64,000 nucleotides of DNA from Furfurilactobacillus rossiae DSM 15814 (GTDB taxonomy: Bacteria > Bacillota > Bacilli > Lactobacillales > Lactobacillaceae), in NCBI RefSeq assembly GCF_000428925.1, contig NZ_AUAW01000005.1, positions 124,001 to 188,000 on the forward strand. Direction: 5' to 3'. Each line of letters starts with the position of its first letter. Positions within the stretch are counted from its first letter, which is position 1. The position numbers and the translations under genes were made by a program. Shown piece by piece: positions 1 through 8,823 of the stretch. Below the pieces are notes generated by a model that did no database searches, was not told the origin of the DNA, and saw nothing but the letters and a program-made list of their open reading frames with translations.

Positions 1-59
1 CACCATTTTATGTTAAATTAGTTGAGACATACCGCGAAGTTTGAATGGGAGGAACCACT

Positions 60-302
60 TTGTATAATTTTTTGTTAACTGCACTGATTGTGATCGCAAT
101 CTTAATCGTTATTGCAGTCATGATGCAACCCACGAAAACAGATGATGCATTAGGTGCCTTGTCTGGCGGCGGTGCAAACGACTTATTTGCTCAACAAAAG
201 TCACGGGGCTTTGAAGGCTTTATGCAACGGGTTACAGTAATCCTTGGCATTTTGTTCTTTGCTATTGCCTTGGCGTTAGTGTACTTGTCCTCGCATAAGT
301 AG
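60..302 (+). CDS. secG: Preprotein translocase subunit SecG
   Basis: SecG is the small auxiliary subunit of the SecYEG channel in the cytoplasmic membrane and helps SecA-driven export. The 80-residue product has the expected two membrane segments, about residues 2-22 and 55-76, with a polar Gly/Ala-rich linker between them. I chose the TTG at 60 because GGGAGG lies 7 bases upstream at 47-52. The in-frame ATG at 45 overlaps that site and would add five residues. Placement just before a carboxylesterase and rnr matches the usual Firmicutes secG-est-rnr-smpB order. Confidence 0.9.
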   Translation: MYNFLLTALIVIAILIVIAVMMQPTKTDDALGALSGGGANDLFAQQKSRGFEGFMQRVTVILGILFFAIALALVYLSSHK

Positions 303-370
303 GCTTGTTTTTTGACGACTAACGTTTACAAATTGGTGATGGCCTCGTGCCATCTTCATTGATGTATGAC

Positions 371-399
371 AAAGCTGGGCTTAGTCCCGGCTTTTTTTC
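371..399 (+). terminator. Intrinsic terminator after secG
   Basis: AAAGCTGGG pairs with the CCCGGCTTT region and the stem runs into a T-tract. It sits between secG and the esterase gene, so the esterase may rely on read-through or its own promoter. Confidence 0.7.
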
Positions 400-429
400 A
401 TGCAATTTTTCAATGAAAGGATGGAAAGA

Positions 430-1191
430 ATGACAATTCATTTTCGTCAACCAGAACCACTGTTTATTGAGGCGGGTGCAAACGCAGTCTTGTTACTGCA
501 TGCATATTCTGGCAGTAGCAATGACATGGGGATGATTGGGCGCGGATTGGCGCGTGATGGTTATACAGTATATGCCCCAATGTTTGCTGGTCATGGCACC
601 ATGGAGCCCAGAGATATTATTACAAGGGGCGGTGTGGCCGCTTGGCTGAAGAACGCCCAAGATGCAGTGACTTTTCTAAAAGCACATGGCTATCAACAAA
701 TTGCAGTCTTTGGTCTATCCATGGGCGGTTTGTTTGCAACGCGCTTATTGGAAATTGACAGCACGTTAGTCGGCGGTGGGACGTTTGCATCGCCAGTTAT
801 TCGGGTGGGCCAAACGAACGTGCCGCAAAGCTTTTTAAGTTTGAGCAACAAAATTTATTCACGCACACAAATGTCGGCGGATGAAAAGCAACAAAGTCTC
901 GACTGGTTAGCTCAGCACAATCCAGAACAGTTGAGCGACATTGAAGACTTTGTCCAAACACAAGTGGCAGCCAATTTACAAATGATTAATAAGCCATTCT
1001 TTATCGCCCAGGGTGATGCGGATCAAATGATTGATCCTGGCAGTGGGGCGGCTTTTAATGAACGAATGGAGAGTTTAAATAAAGATGTCACGTTTAAGCT
1101 GTATCCGAACGCAGGCCATGTTTTAACAGTAAATAACGCGCATCACCAATTGCAAACAGACGTTGAGAAATTTCTTGAACGACTGTTTTAA
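430..1191 (+). CDS. est: Alpha/beta-hydrolase carboxylesterase (Est family)
   Basis: This cytoplasmic serine hydrolase probably cleaves short-chain carboxyl esters or acts as a monoacylglycerol lipase-type enzyme. The 253-residue protein has the nucleophile elbow GLSMGG at 95-100 (Ser97), a likely acid Asp198 in QGDADQM, and a catalytic His230 in NAGH. The HAYSG segment near residue 24 is a plausible oxyanion-hole region. The ATG at 430 is preferred because AAAGG at 416-420 has normal spacing to it but abuts the upstream ATG at 421. Position between secG and rnr is conserved in Firmicutes. The natural substrate cannot be read from sequence. Confidence 0.85.
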   Translation: MTIHFRQPEPLFIEAGANAVLLLHAYSGSSNDMGMIGRGLARDGYTVYAPMFAGHGTMEPRDIITRGGVAAWLKNAQDAVTFLKAHGYQQIAVFGLSMGGLFATRLLEIDSTLVGGGTFASPVIRVGQTNVPQSFLSLSNKIYSRTQMSADEKQQSLDWLAQHNPEQLSDIEDFVQTQVAANLQMINKPFFIAQGDADQMIDPGSGAAFNERMESLNKDVTFKLYPNAGHVLTVNNAHHQLQTDVEKFLERLF

Positions 1192-1220
1192 CCTAACGCG
1201 AAAGTAAAAATGAGGTAATT

Positions 1221-3587
1221 ATGACAGAAAGCAATTTACAACAACAAATTTTGACGTTTTTAAACGCCAATCAGGAGGGGTCGTTTACAGCGGCCGAAAT
1301 CGGCACTGCACTTAAACAATCAGAAGCGGAGTTCACGTTAAGCGTGCAGGCACTTGCTGGGTTGGAACGTGCCGGCAAAGTGGCCGTTACGGACACAGGT
1401 AAGTGGGCCATTGTTAAAGTGGCAGCTGGGTTATCAGGAACTTTCCATGGTAACGACAAGGGGTTTGGTTTCGTCGCATATGATGACGAACAACCAGATG
1501 CTTACATCAATCCAGATCACACCAAACACGCAATGACGGGTGACACGGTTGAAATGAAGATTTTACGACCGTCTAAACCGGGGTCTGATCGGGGGCCTGA
1601 AGGTGAAGTAACAAAAGTAACTGAGCGTCACTACACACAAATCGTTGGTGAGTTTAGGTCCAAACGTGACGCCAAGCTACCTAGTGTGATTGGTGAAGTG
1701 CTCCTTAAAGACAAAAAACTCGGCAGTTATACGTTTGATGTGCTCGACGGCGGCATTCATCCAGTGGATGGAGAAGTTGTCACGGCCGATGTTACCGGTT
1801 ATCCAACAGATCTCGATCCACAGTTGCTAAGTGGTGTGGCCACGAAGGTGATTGGGAACGCTGACGAACCGGGTATCGACATTCTTCAAATCGTTTACGC
1901 TCATGATGTGCCTTCCGAATTTCCGCAGGAGGTACTGGATGAAGCAAATGCAATTCCTGATACGGTGCAGGAAGCTGACAAGGATGGTCGAGTTGACATT
2001 ACCGATCAACCGTTAGTTACCATCGATAGTATTGAAAGTAAGGACTTGGATGACGCGGTCGTTGCGTGGAAGTTGCCTAATGGTAATTATCATTTGGGCG
2101 TATCCATTGCCGACGTTAGTTACTACGTGAAGGAAGGCTCTGCGCTTGATAAAGAAGCCTACAAACGTGGAACTTCTGTTTATTTGACCGACCGCGTTAT
2201 TCCGATGCTGCCCAAACGTTTATCAAACGGCATTTGTTCACTGAACGAGGGTGTTGAACGTTTATCAATGACCTGTGACATGGAAATTGATGGCACTGGT
2301 AAGGTCGTTAGTCATAAGATTTATCCTAGCTTGATGAAGAGTCATGCGCGGATGACTTATAAGGGCGTTAATAAGATTTTGGAAGCCCATGATGCCAAAA
2401 CCATGGAACGTTATGACAGCCTTGTTGGTATGTTTGAAACGATGGCAGAACTACACAAGATCTTGGTTAAGAAACGCCACCAACGTGGTGCAATTGACTT
2501 TGATGCTCCAGAAGCAAAGATCATTGTTGACGCGGAGGGGCATCCAACCGATATCGAGCTACGTGAACGTGGTTTGGCAGAACGGATGATTGAATCCTTT
2601 ATGCTGGCTGCTAATGAAACCGTCGCTGAACATTATGACCGGATGCACGTACCGTTCTTATACCGTGTCCATGAAACGCCAGATGGTGATCGGGTAAAGA
2701 GTTTCTTTGACTTGTTGAATGTCTTTGGCATTAATGCCAAGGGTGATCCAAACAACCTGAAACCGAAGATGTTACAGTCCGTGTTAAAGGAAGTTGCCGG
2801 AACACCTGAAGAGCAGATGGTTCAGACCATGATGCTTCGTTCTATGAAACAGGCGAAATATTCAGATCAACCACTAGGACACTTTGGTCTTGGCGCTGAA
2901 TACTACACGCATTTCACGTCACCAATCCGACGTTATCCAGATGACATGGTCCACCGGATGATTCGCTGGTATGCAGCAAACGGTGATAGTGATGCTGCTA
3001 AGGCAAAATACGCAGATAAGCTACCGCAGATTGCTCAAGATACCTCTGAACGCGAGCGTCGTTCAATCGATACTGAGCGAGCTACCGACGACATGAAGAA
3101 AGCCGAATACATGGCTGATCACGTTGGTGAAGACTTTGATGCCGTTGTCAGTTCCGTTTTGAAGTTTGGGATGTTTGTGGAATTACCAAACACGGTTGAA
3201 GGACTTATTCACATTTCTAACATGAAGGATGACTTTTACGATTACGATGAAAGCCATTTAGCATTGATCGGTGAACGGCATCATCACATCTTCCAAATTG
3301 GCCAGCCAATCAGGGTTCATTTGGAGAAGGTCGATAAGGATGCTGCCGCAGTGGACTTTACCATTGTGGATCCACGGACTGCGCCAACGACAGACATTCG
3401 TGTTGCCCATGATAATCATGGCAATGGTGGCCGTCGTGGAAACGGTAACCGTGGTAATCGCAACTTCCATAACAATGCCAAACGTGATGAGAAAAATGGT
3501 GGTAAAAAGTTTAACCACTATCAAAGTAATCGCAATAAGGCTGGTCGCAGTGGTAAGACCAATTTTCACGGTGACCGGAAAAAGTAA
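1221..3587 (+). CDS. rnr: Ribonuclease R
   Basis: RNase R is a processive 3'-5' exoribonuclease that degrades structured RNA and works with tmRNA-SmpB on non-stop messages. The 788-residue protein shows an N-terminal winged-helix region (about 1-65), a cold-shock domain (about 70-135, with a GFGFV RNA-binding motif), the catalytic RNB domain (about 250-590, with the Asp-rich DSIESKDLDDA segment near 268), an S1 domain (about 640-720) and a basic Gly/Asn/Arg/Lys-rich tail. GAGG precedes the ATG with good spacing. smpB follows 40 bases after its stop, so the two are probably co-transcribed. Confidence 0.97.
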   Translation: MTESNLQQQILTFLNANQEGSFTAAEIGTALKQSEAEFTLSVQALAGLERAGKVAVTDTGKWAIVKVAAGLSGTFHGNDKGFGFVAYDDEQPDAYINPDHTKHAMTGDTVEMKILRPSKPGSDRGPEGEVTKVTERHYTQIVGEFRSKRDAKLPSVIGEVLLKDKKLGSYTFDVLDGGIHPVDGEVVTADVTGYPTDLDPQLLSGVATKVIGNADEPGIDILQIVYAHDVPSEFPQEVLDEANAIPDTVQEADKDGRVDITDQPLVTIDSIESKDLDDAVVAWKLPNGNYHLGVSIADVSYYVKEGSALDKEAYKRGTSVYLTDRVIPMLPKRLSNGICSLNEGVERLSMTCDMEIDGTGKVVSHKIYPSLMKSHARMTYKGVNKILEAHDAKTMERYDSLVGMFETMAELHKILVKKRHQRGAIDFDAPEAKIIVDAEGHPTDIELRERGLAERMIESFMLAANETVAEHYDRMHVPFLYRVHETPDGDRVKSFFDLLNVFGINAKGDPNNLKPKMLQSVLKEVAGTPEEQMVQTMMLRSMKQAKYSDQPLGHFGLGAEYYTHFTSPIRRYPDDMVHRMIRWYAANGDSDAAKAKYADKLPQIAQDTSERERRSIDTERATDDMKKAEYMADHVGEDFDAVVSSVLKFGMFVELPNTVEGLIHISNMKDDFYDYDESHLALIGERHHHIFQIGQPIRVHLEKVDKDAAAVDFTIVDPRTAPTTDIRVAHDNHGNGGRRGNGNRGNRNFHNNAKRDEKNGGKKFNHYQSNRNKAGRSGKTNFHGDRKK

Positions 3588-3626
3588 GTTTAAGACCAAA
3601 ATGCTGAACGAAAGGCAGGCGTGAAT

Positions 3627-4097
3627 ATGGCCAAACGAAAACAAACTGGCAACGACGCGCTGGCAAATAATCGTAAGGCGCGTCATGAATATTCGATTCT
3701 CGACACATATGAAGCTGGTATTTCACTGACCGGTACGGAAATTAAATCCGTTCGGGCGGCTCGAATCACGATCGGTGACGGGTTTGTGTCGATTAAAGAT
3801 GGGGAAGCTTACCTCATGAATGTCAATATTGCCGAGTTTACGCAGGGAAATCGTTTTAACCACGATCCGTTACGTACACGAAAGCTGTTGTTGCATCAAA
3901 AAGAAATTAGCAAGTTACAGTCGGCAGTATCTCAAAAAGGGATGACCATTGTGCCATTGAAGGTCTACATCAAACATGGTTTTGCGAAGGTGTTGATTGG
4001 TGTGGCACAAGGGAAGCATTCTTATGACAAAAGGGAGACACTGAAAAAACGCGATCAACAACGCGATATCGATCGTGCATTGTCGCGTCGACGATAA
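3627..4097 (+). CDS. smpB: SsrA-binding protein SmpB
   Basis: SmpB binds the tRNA-like domain of tmRNA and carries it into stalled ribosomes for trans-translation. The 156-residue product has the family core ([14 protein letters not shown] near residue 30) and the basic C-terminal tail that enters the empty decoding channel. I chose ATG 3627 because AAAGGCAGG at 3611-3619 is well placed for it and too close to the in-frame GTG at 3621. Its partner ssrA is not adjacent but lies at 28,611. Immediately downstream is a long gene-free structured region. Confidence 0.97.
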   Translation: MAKRKQTGNDALANNRKARHEYSILDTYEAGISLTGTEIKSVRAARITIGDGFVSIKDGEAYLMNVNIAEFTQGNRFNHDPLRTRKLLLHQKEISKLQSAVSQKGMTIVPLKVYIKHGFAKVLIGVAQGKHSYDKRETLKKRDQQRDIDRALSRRR

Positions 4098-4104
4098 TTA
4101 CTTT

Positions 4105-4644
4105 TGTAGGGTCTGTACTGCCGCTTACGGTTGTCAACAGTGACACGCTCGCCGTGGGACCGGTTCAAGCCTTCTAAAATTCGGAGTCTTTCACCTCGCC
4201 GCCAAGCCTCGTGAAAAGCCGAGTCTTGGCGACCGTCCGTAACCTAAATTCGAGTAAACCGCTCGAATTAACGTTACCTACACTGCTCGGTATCACTGTT
4301 GACGCCCTTCAGCTACTGTAGAGTGTTTGGTGTATTTGGCTCGCGTCAATTGCGACTGCCGGCCGCTAGTCAAATATCGTTAGCTATAGGAGTGCAGCTG
4401 ACCAGAAACATAGTTCCGTGTCGGCCACACTTGGCGGCAGGAATTTGGCCGCTTAGTGTGGCGGGATGACTTATGAGACGTGTTTTTCGGCTCATAATTA
4501 AGGATGAAAACCGCGTTTTTGGCGGGTTGAATCCGGTCCCCAGGGAACGGCGTTTCTGGTCGGCGTAACGACAGAAGAGACAGTGAATAATGAACAGAAT
4601 AAGTAAGAGAAAACGATTCTGCGCTAATTGCAGGATCTTTTTTT
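4105..4644 (+). ncRNA. Large structured non-coding RNA candidate (~540 nt)
   Basis: This interval has no credible ORF but is dense in perfect complementary segments, ending in an intrinsic terminator on the + strand. Two long-range helices define it. One has 11 bp (4133-4143 with 4293-4303). The other has 13 bp with one wobble (4397-4409 with 4552-4564). Nested hairpins include 4144-4147/4153-4156, 4200-4206/4225-4231 with an inner 4-bp stem, 4239-4243/4273-4277 enclosing 4247-4254/4262-4269, 4333-4338/4371-4376, 4424-4431/4455-4462 enclosing 4434-4438/4448-4452, and 4471-4477/4491-4497. A possible -10 (GATAAT, 4093-4098) overlaps the smpB stop. I see no RNase P, 6S or tmRNA hallmarks. Size and architecture recall the ornate large RNAs (GOLLD, ROOL, OLE), but I cannot assign a class. 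The 5' end is uncertain. Confidence 0.8.
4615..4644 (+). terminator. Intrinsic terminator of the structured RNA
   Basis: An 8-bp stem (4615-4622 with 4630-4637, one T-G pair) is followed by seven T residues. It fixes both the strand and the 3' end of the upstream RNA. Confidence 0.85.
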
Positions 4645-4673
4645 GTGTACTTTTAGGAGTTTAAAAGAGGTCA

Positions 4674-4703
4674 CAAAAAAAGACCCATCCGAAGATGGGT
4701 CTT
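4674..4703 (-). terminator. Intrinsic terminator of the apf-like gene
   Basis: A perfect 10-bp stem with a CGAA tetraloop (4680-4689 with 4694-4703) is followed on the - strand by a run of T. It serves the leftward LysM gene. Confidence 0.9.
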
Positions 4704-4736
4704 AAGTCAGAGCATAATTGTTAGATTAACAGTTGA

Positions 4737-5414
4737 TTACCAACCGCGGTATGCAGCCCAGTGGGCAGCAGCAGCTGACCATGAACCGTAACGTGAAACA
4801 GCGTAAGCTGATGCAACACGTTCTTGGTTAGCAGCAGAGTAGTCACCGTTCAACTTGTCAGCACTCAATTGGTATTTACCAATGTACTGACCGTTACGGG
4901 CGCTGTAACTACCACCAGATTCACCGGCAGCGATATAAGCCATGGCAGCTTCGTCAGATGATGAAGCTGTTGAAGTTGAGGCAGCCTGTGTGTTTTGTGT
5001 AGTTGAAGCTTGTGTAGTTTGAGCTTGTTGAACAGGGGCAGTCTGTTGTGCAGGAGCAGCTTGCGTAGTTGTTTGGGCTACTGGAGCTTGTGTCTTAGCA
5101 ACAGTTTGTGTTTGTGCAACTGGGGCAGCTTGTTGTTGAACAGGAGCTGCAGTTTGTGTTGTCGTAGTTGTTGTAGTGTTGGAAGTGCCGTCAGGGATAA
5201 TCAAGTTTTGACCAACGTAGATTAAGTCTCCCTGGTTTTGCAACTGGTTAGCGTTGATGATTGCATCAATGCTTGTGTTGTTGGCATGTGCCAATGCGGA
5301 AACAGTGTCTCCGCTCTTAACAGTAACGTTTGAGTCTGCGTTTGCGGCAACAGTTCCAGCGGCTAATAAAGCACCGGCGCTTAAAGTAGTTAACAAAATT
5401 TGTTTGATCTTCAT
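4737..5414 (-). CDS. apf: Secreted LysM protein with Apf/RPF-like C-terminus
   Basis: This 225-residue exported protein is probably a cell-wall aggregation-promoting factor or muralytic transglycosylase-like protein of lactobacilli. It has a signal peptide (MKIKQILLTTLSAG..., likely cut after ANA near residue 27), one LysM peptidoglycan-binding domain (about 29-75), and a low-complexity Gln/Thr/Ala-rich linker (about 80-155). A 70-residue C-terminal domain follows, with AAGESGG and GKYQLS and ending in AAYRGW, typical of Apf-like proteins. The start at 5414 gives a proper signal peptide and has AGGAG at 5428-5432. The longer upstream frame would bury the signal sequence. A structured leader precedes it. 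Whether it cleaves peptidoglycan is inference. Confidence 0.85.
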   Translation of the reverse strand: MKIKQILLTTLSAGALLAAGTVAANADSNVTVKSGDTVSALAHANNTSIDAIINANQLQNQGDLIYVGQNLIIPDGTSNTTTTTTTQTAAPVQQQAAPVAQTQTVAKTQAPVAQTTTQAAPAQQTAPVQQAQTTQASTTQNTQAASTSTASSSDEAAMAYIAAGESGGSYSARNGQYIGKYQLSADKLNGDYSAANQERVASAYAVSRYGSWSAAAAHWAAYRGW

Positions 5415-5530
5415 GTAGAAATTTTCACTCCTATATTGTGTATGGCGTCGCATCTTAATTGGCGACGCGCTTGGCAACCCCTCACGAGGATTCGTGGCTG
5501 GGGTGTTGTTCTCTTCCAAACAACGATGCC
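5415..5530 (-). promoter_or_regulatory. Structured 5' leader of the apf-like gene
   Basis: Between a plausible -10 (TATAGT on the - strand, near 5532-5537) and the start codon lie about 110 bases with two clear hairpins. One is CCCC-CACGA/TCGTG-GGGG (5478-5503). The other is a perfect 7-bp stem (5445-5451 with 5462-5468) just upstream of the ribosome binding site at 5428-5432. The second could control translation. No known riboswitch core was recognised. Confidence 0.5.
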
Positions 5531-5795
5531 TACTATACATGGTGTAAATAACAACGAAATACCGTAGACATTACAAAATCAGAGTGTTTTGTCACATAAA
5601 GATGCTTTTGAAATATTTTGTAACATGATAATGTTTATAACTCGAAAATTATTAAAGGGTTGCCGAAGTGACGGCAATGGGCCTGATTACAAACATGTAA
5701 CTATTCCTTGAAACGTTGATATAACGGCATTTGTCGCACGTAAAAACGCCGTGACTCGTCAAATAACGATAATCACAGCGAATTTCTTTACTAAT

Positions 5796-6350
5796 TTATT
5801 CCTTTTCTCGATATTCGGGTCCAAGAGTTTTTGGTTCTTGCCCCAAACGAAGAGCCTGATTATGAACGAGGCGCCGCCGCCCATTTTGTTTGGACCAACG
5901 ATCCATGATTGCCGCAATTAGCAAGCAGACAGGTTCGGCGGAATGGTTAGCCACGCTGAGTTGATCATAGCCACCGTCCGCACCGTCAACTGGGCGCATG
6001 TTGGCGATAATATGGGTCCCATGGTAGATTTTGTATTTTCCAGACATGAGGTTGCCCATAACGACCCAGTTAAGACCATGAATATAAATAATCTCACGCC
6101 AAAAACCAAATGTGCGTCGGACGGAGCCAACTTCTTTACCATTAAAGTAGATGGCAAACTTTGGCATAATACCTAAAGAGAGTTGTTTTGCTTCCGCCAG
6201 AACTTCACCTGAGGCAGAAGAAGCAATTAATTGTGCCCGTGACCAGCCAAATTGACCAGTAATTAGGTAGAGTGTTTGTCGATGAACGTCTAATACAGGG
6301 CGGACACCGTTTAAAACGCCCGGGGTTTGTCTAATGTATAACTGACGCAT
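5796..6350 (-). CDS. LURP-one-related (Tubby-like fold, YxjI-type) protein
   Basis: The 184-residue protein resembles the LURP-one-related family (DUF567), small beta-rich proteins with a Tubby/scramblase-like fold and no established function in lactobacilli. Recognisable features are the N-terminal MRQLYIRQ, the Gly/aromatic-rich strands (YLITGQFGW, NWVVMGNL), and a C-terminal helix with CLLIAAIMDRW. There is no signal peptide. GGAG sits 8 bases before the ATG. It is transcribed alone, divergently from ung. Family assignment rests on overall pattern and is fairly but not fully certain. Confidence 0.7.
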   Translation of the reverse strand: MRQLYIRQTPGVLNGVRPVLDVHRQTLYLITGQFGWSRAQLIASSASGEVLAEAKQLSLGIMPKFAIYFNGKEVGSVRRTFGFWREIIYIHGLNWVVMGNLMSGKYKIYHGTHIIANMRPVDGADGGYDQLSVANHSAEPVCLLIAAIMDRWSKQNGRRRLVHNQALRLGQEPKTLGPEYREKE

Positions 6351-6539
6351 GATTAGTCTCCATTATAAGGACGAGTGATTTAGTAAACTGTTGTCTACGT
6401 TTGATTGTAACACGGTCCACGCTCTGAACTGTGGGAAACTCGTTGTTTCTCTCGACTATCTTTTAGATTGGTGAAGACAGTTAGTTGATAATGTATTTTA
6501 CGCTAGAGGTCTGCTACAATAAACGTTGAGGTGCTGGGA

Positions 6540-7244
6540 ATGAAACCGTTTATTCATAATGACTGGTGGGATATTTTGCAGCCTGAATTTGAACAGGCTT
6601 ACTACCAAGAGTTACACAATTTTTTGAAGCAGGAATACCGCACGCAAACGATTTATCCTGATATGAACCACATCTTCACGGCTTTCGAATGGACGCCGTT
6701 TCAAGATGTTAAAGTGGTTATTTTAGGACAGGATCCGTATCATGGACCGCATCAGGCATTTGGTCTGAGTTTTGCCGTGATGCCAGGTGTACAAGTACCA
6801 CCATCGCTTCAAAATATTTATAAGGAATTGCAGGATGACCTGGGGATTGCCCCAGTGAATCATGGTTTTCTAAAATCATGGGCTCAACAGGGCGTGCTGC
6901 TACTCAACTCCGTTCTGACGGTTCGGGATGGCAGGGCATTCTCTCATGCTGGAAAAGGCTGGGAGCGCCTGACCGATACGGCCATCAAACGATTGTCAGA
7001 ACGTGAGACACCGGTTGTCTTCATTCTTTGGGGTCGTGCTGCTCGTGATAAGATTAAGCTGATTGATACGCATACTAACATTGTGTTGCAATCAGCACAT
7101 CCGAGTCCGCTCTCTGCATATCGTGGCTTTTTTGGTTCCAAACCGTTTTCGAAAACGAATGAGGCGTTGGTTGCGATGGGGGAGAATCCCATTAATTGGC
7201 AACTACCTGCCTCAGTTTCGATGGCGGATTTAAAAAATGGGTAA
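6540..7244 (+). CDS. ung: Uracil-DNA glycosylase (family 1)
   Basis: The enzyme removes uracil from DNA as the first step of base-excision repair. The 234-residue protein has the water-activating motif GQDPYHGP at 63-70 (Asp65) and the DNA-intercalation motif [10 protein letters not shown] starting at His187. Both are diagnostic of family 1, and the length is typical. ATG 6540 is used because GAGGTG lies six bases upstream; the GTG at 6531 is part of that site. It is followed 28 bases later by pta, a common neighbour in lactobacilli. Confidence 0.97.
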   Translation: MKPFIHNDWWDILQPEFEQAYYQELHNFLKQEYRTQTIYPDMNHIFTAFEWTPFQDVKVVILGQDPYHGPHQAFGLSFAVMPGVQVPPSLQNIYKELQDDLGIAPVNHGFLKSWAQQGVLLLNSVLTVRDGRAFSHAGKGWERLTDTAIKRLSERETPVVFILWGRAARDKIKLIDTHTNIVLQSAHPSPLSAYRGFFGSKPFSKTNEALVAMGENPINWQLPASVSMADLKNG

Positions 7245-7272
7245 TTAGACTAAATTATTGGAGGAATCACGC

Positions 7273-8250
7273 ATGGATTTATTTGATAGTTTAAAGGATA
7301 AAATTGGTGGTCAAGACAAAACCATTGTCTTTCCAGAAGGTCAGGACCCGCGAATCTTGGGTGCTGCGATTCGATTGGCCAAGGATGGCTTGGTAAAGCC
7401 AATTATTTTAGGACACGAGGCTGATATCGAAAAGACTGCAGCTGACAACAACTTGGATGCCAGCGGCGTATTATTGATTGATCCAGAAACATATCCTGAA
7501 GATAAGAAAAAGGACATGCTTGATGCTCTCGCTGACCGTCGTGCCGGCAAAAATACGCGTGAACAGTTGGCGGACTGGTTAAAAGACGTTAACTACTTCG
7601 GCACAATGCTGGTTTACATGGATCAAGCTGATGGCATGGTTTCCGGTGCCGTTCACCCAACTGGTGATACAGTTCGCCCGGCACTTCAAATTATTAAAAC
7701 TAAGCCAGGTGTCAAACGAATCTCCGGTGCGTTTGTGATGCAAAAGGGTGACGAACGTTATGTCTTTGCCGATTGTGCCATTAACATTGAATTAGATGCT
7801 GCTGGCATGGCCGAAGTTGCCATTGAATCAGCCCACACGGCGAAGGTTTTTGATATTGATCCAAAGGTTGCTATGTTGAGCTTCTCAACCAAGGGCTCTG
7901 CTAAGGGCGACATGGTGACTAAGGTTCAAGAGGCTACTAAGTTGGCCAATGAACAGGCACCTGATTTGGCATTGGATGGTGAATTACAATTCGACGCTGC
8001 GTTTGTACCAACGGTTGGAGCAGCCAAAGCACCTGGCTCAAAGGTTGCTGGTCACGCGAATGTGTTTGTCTTTCCTGAACTACAATCTGGTAATATTGGC
8101 TACAAGATTGCCCAACGCTTTGGTGGCTTTGAAGCAATCGGCCCAATCTTACAAGGCTTGAACAAACCAGTATCCGATCTTTCTCGTGGCTGTAACGAAG
8201 AGGATGTTTATAAAGTTGCTATCATCACTGCTGCACAATCCGTTAAGTAG
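7273..8250 (+). CDS. pta: Phosphate acetyltransferase
   Basis: Pta interconverts acetyl-CoA plus phosphate and acetyl phosphate plus CoA, linking pyruvate metabolism to acetate kinase and ATP. The 325-residue single-domain protein matches the short bacterial Pta form. It shows the family segments VFPEGQDPR (N-terminus), MVSGAVHPTGDTVRPALQ (mid) and KVAGHANVFVFPELQSGNIGYKIAQR (C-terminal half, split here for reading). TTGGAGGAA precedes the ATG at 7273. It lies between ung and tsaE, the usual Lactobacillus order, and is closed by its own terminator. Confidence 0.96.
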   Translation: MDLFDSLKDKIGGQDKTIVFPEGQDPRILGAAIRLAKDGLVKPIILGHEADIEKTAADNNLDASGVLLIDPETYPEDKKKDMLDALADRRAGKNTREQLADWLKDVNYFGTMLVYMDQADGMVSGAVHPTGDTVRPALQIIKTKPGVKRISGAFVMQKGDERYVFADCAINIELDAAGMAEVAIESAHTAKVFDIDPKVAMLSFSTKGSAKGDMVTKVQEATKLANEQAPDLALDGELQFDAAFVPTVGAAKAPGSKVAGHANVFVFPELQSGNIGYKIAQRFGGFEAIGPILQGLNKPVSDLSRGCNEEDVYKVAIITAAQSVK

Positions 8251-8267
8251 TTAGATAAGGTCACAAT

Positions 8268-8306
8268 TAATCGCGATTCCACTTGCTTTGGGATGGCGAT
8301 TTTTAT
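8268..8306 (+). terminator. Intrinsic terminator after pta
   Basis: AATCGC at 8269-8274 pairs with GCGATT at 8296-8301, an inner stem extends it, and a T-rich tail follows. Confidence 0.75.
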
Positions 8307-8349
8307 TCAAAGAATGACGCGTTAAGTACGTTTGAGGAGTGAATCACAC

Positions 8350-8823
8350 ATGTTTTCAATCACCACGAAGACTGACGAAGAAACACAGGCTATTGGACGA
8401 CATCTTGCAGAGCTGGTGTCTGCGGGCGATGTTATTTTACTGGATGGCGATCTTGGTGCTGGTAAGACGACCCTGACCAAGGGCTTGGCAGCCGGTTTGG
8501 GCATTCACAGGTACGTTAAAAGCCCTACGTTTACCATCATTCGTGAGTATAAAGAAGGCCGTTTGCCACTGTATCACATGGACGTATACCGACTGGAAAA
8601 TGGCGGTGGTGATGATTTGGGCCTCGATGAATATTTTAACGGACAAGGTGTCAGTGTTGTTGAGTGGTCACAGTTTGTTAAGGGTGAGTTGCCGGCCGAA
8701 CGGTTAACGATTCATTTGCACCGTGATGAAAGTAATATTGATCGACGCACCCTAACGTTTGACCCACAAGGTGAACACTATCAAAAAATGACTGATAAAT
8801 TGGAGGCACAATACGATGAGTGA
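8350..8823 (+). CDS. tsaE: tRNA threonylcarbamoyladenosine biosynthesis ATPase TsaE
   Basis: TsaE is the ATPase that supports TsaB-TsaD in making t6A at position 37 of ANN-decoding tRNAs. The 157-residue protein has the Walker A motif GDLGAGKT at 33-40 and family segments YVKSPTFTIIREY and MDVYRLE. The start at 8350 has GAGGAG ten bases upstream and gives the normal N-terminus. The downstream GNAT gene overlaps its end by 8 bases, indicating translational coupling. Confidence 0.95.
   Translation: MFSITTKTDEETQAIGRHLAELVSAGDVILLDGDLGAGKTTLTKGLAAGLGIHRYVKSPTFTIIREYKEGRLPLYHMDVYRLENGGGDDLGLDEYFNGQGVSVVEWSQFVKGELPAERLTIHLHRDESNIDRRTLTFDPQGEHYQKMTDKLEAQYDE

Noticed and set aside
3258-3686. Antisense ORFs in the rnr tail
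   Set aside because: They arise from the biased basic Gly/Asn-rich coding of RNase R and have no ribosome sites.
4105-4644. RNase P RNA, 6S RNA or a second tmRNA
   Set aside because: Characteristic conserved segments (RNase P CR motifs, single long 6S hairpin, tRNA-like ends with a tag frame) are missing.
5428-5530. c-di-AMP (ydaO) riboswitch upstream of the Apf-like gene
   Set aside because: Fragments such as GAATCC and GGGGTT occur but not in the order of the ydaO core.
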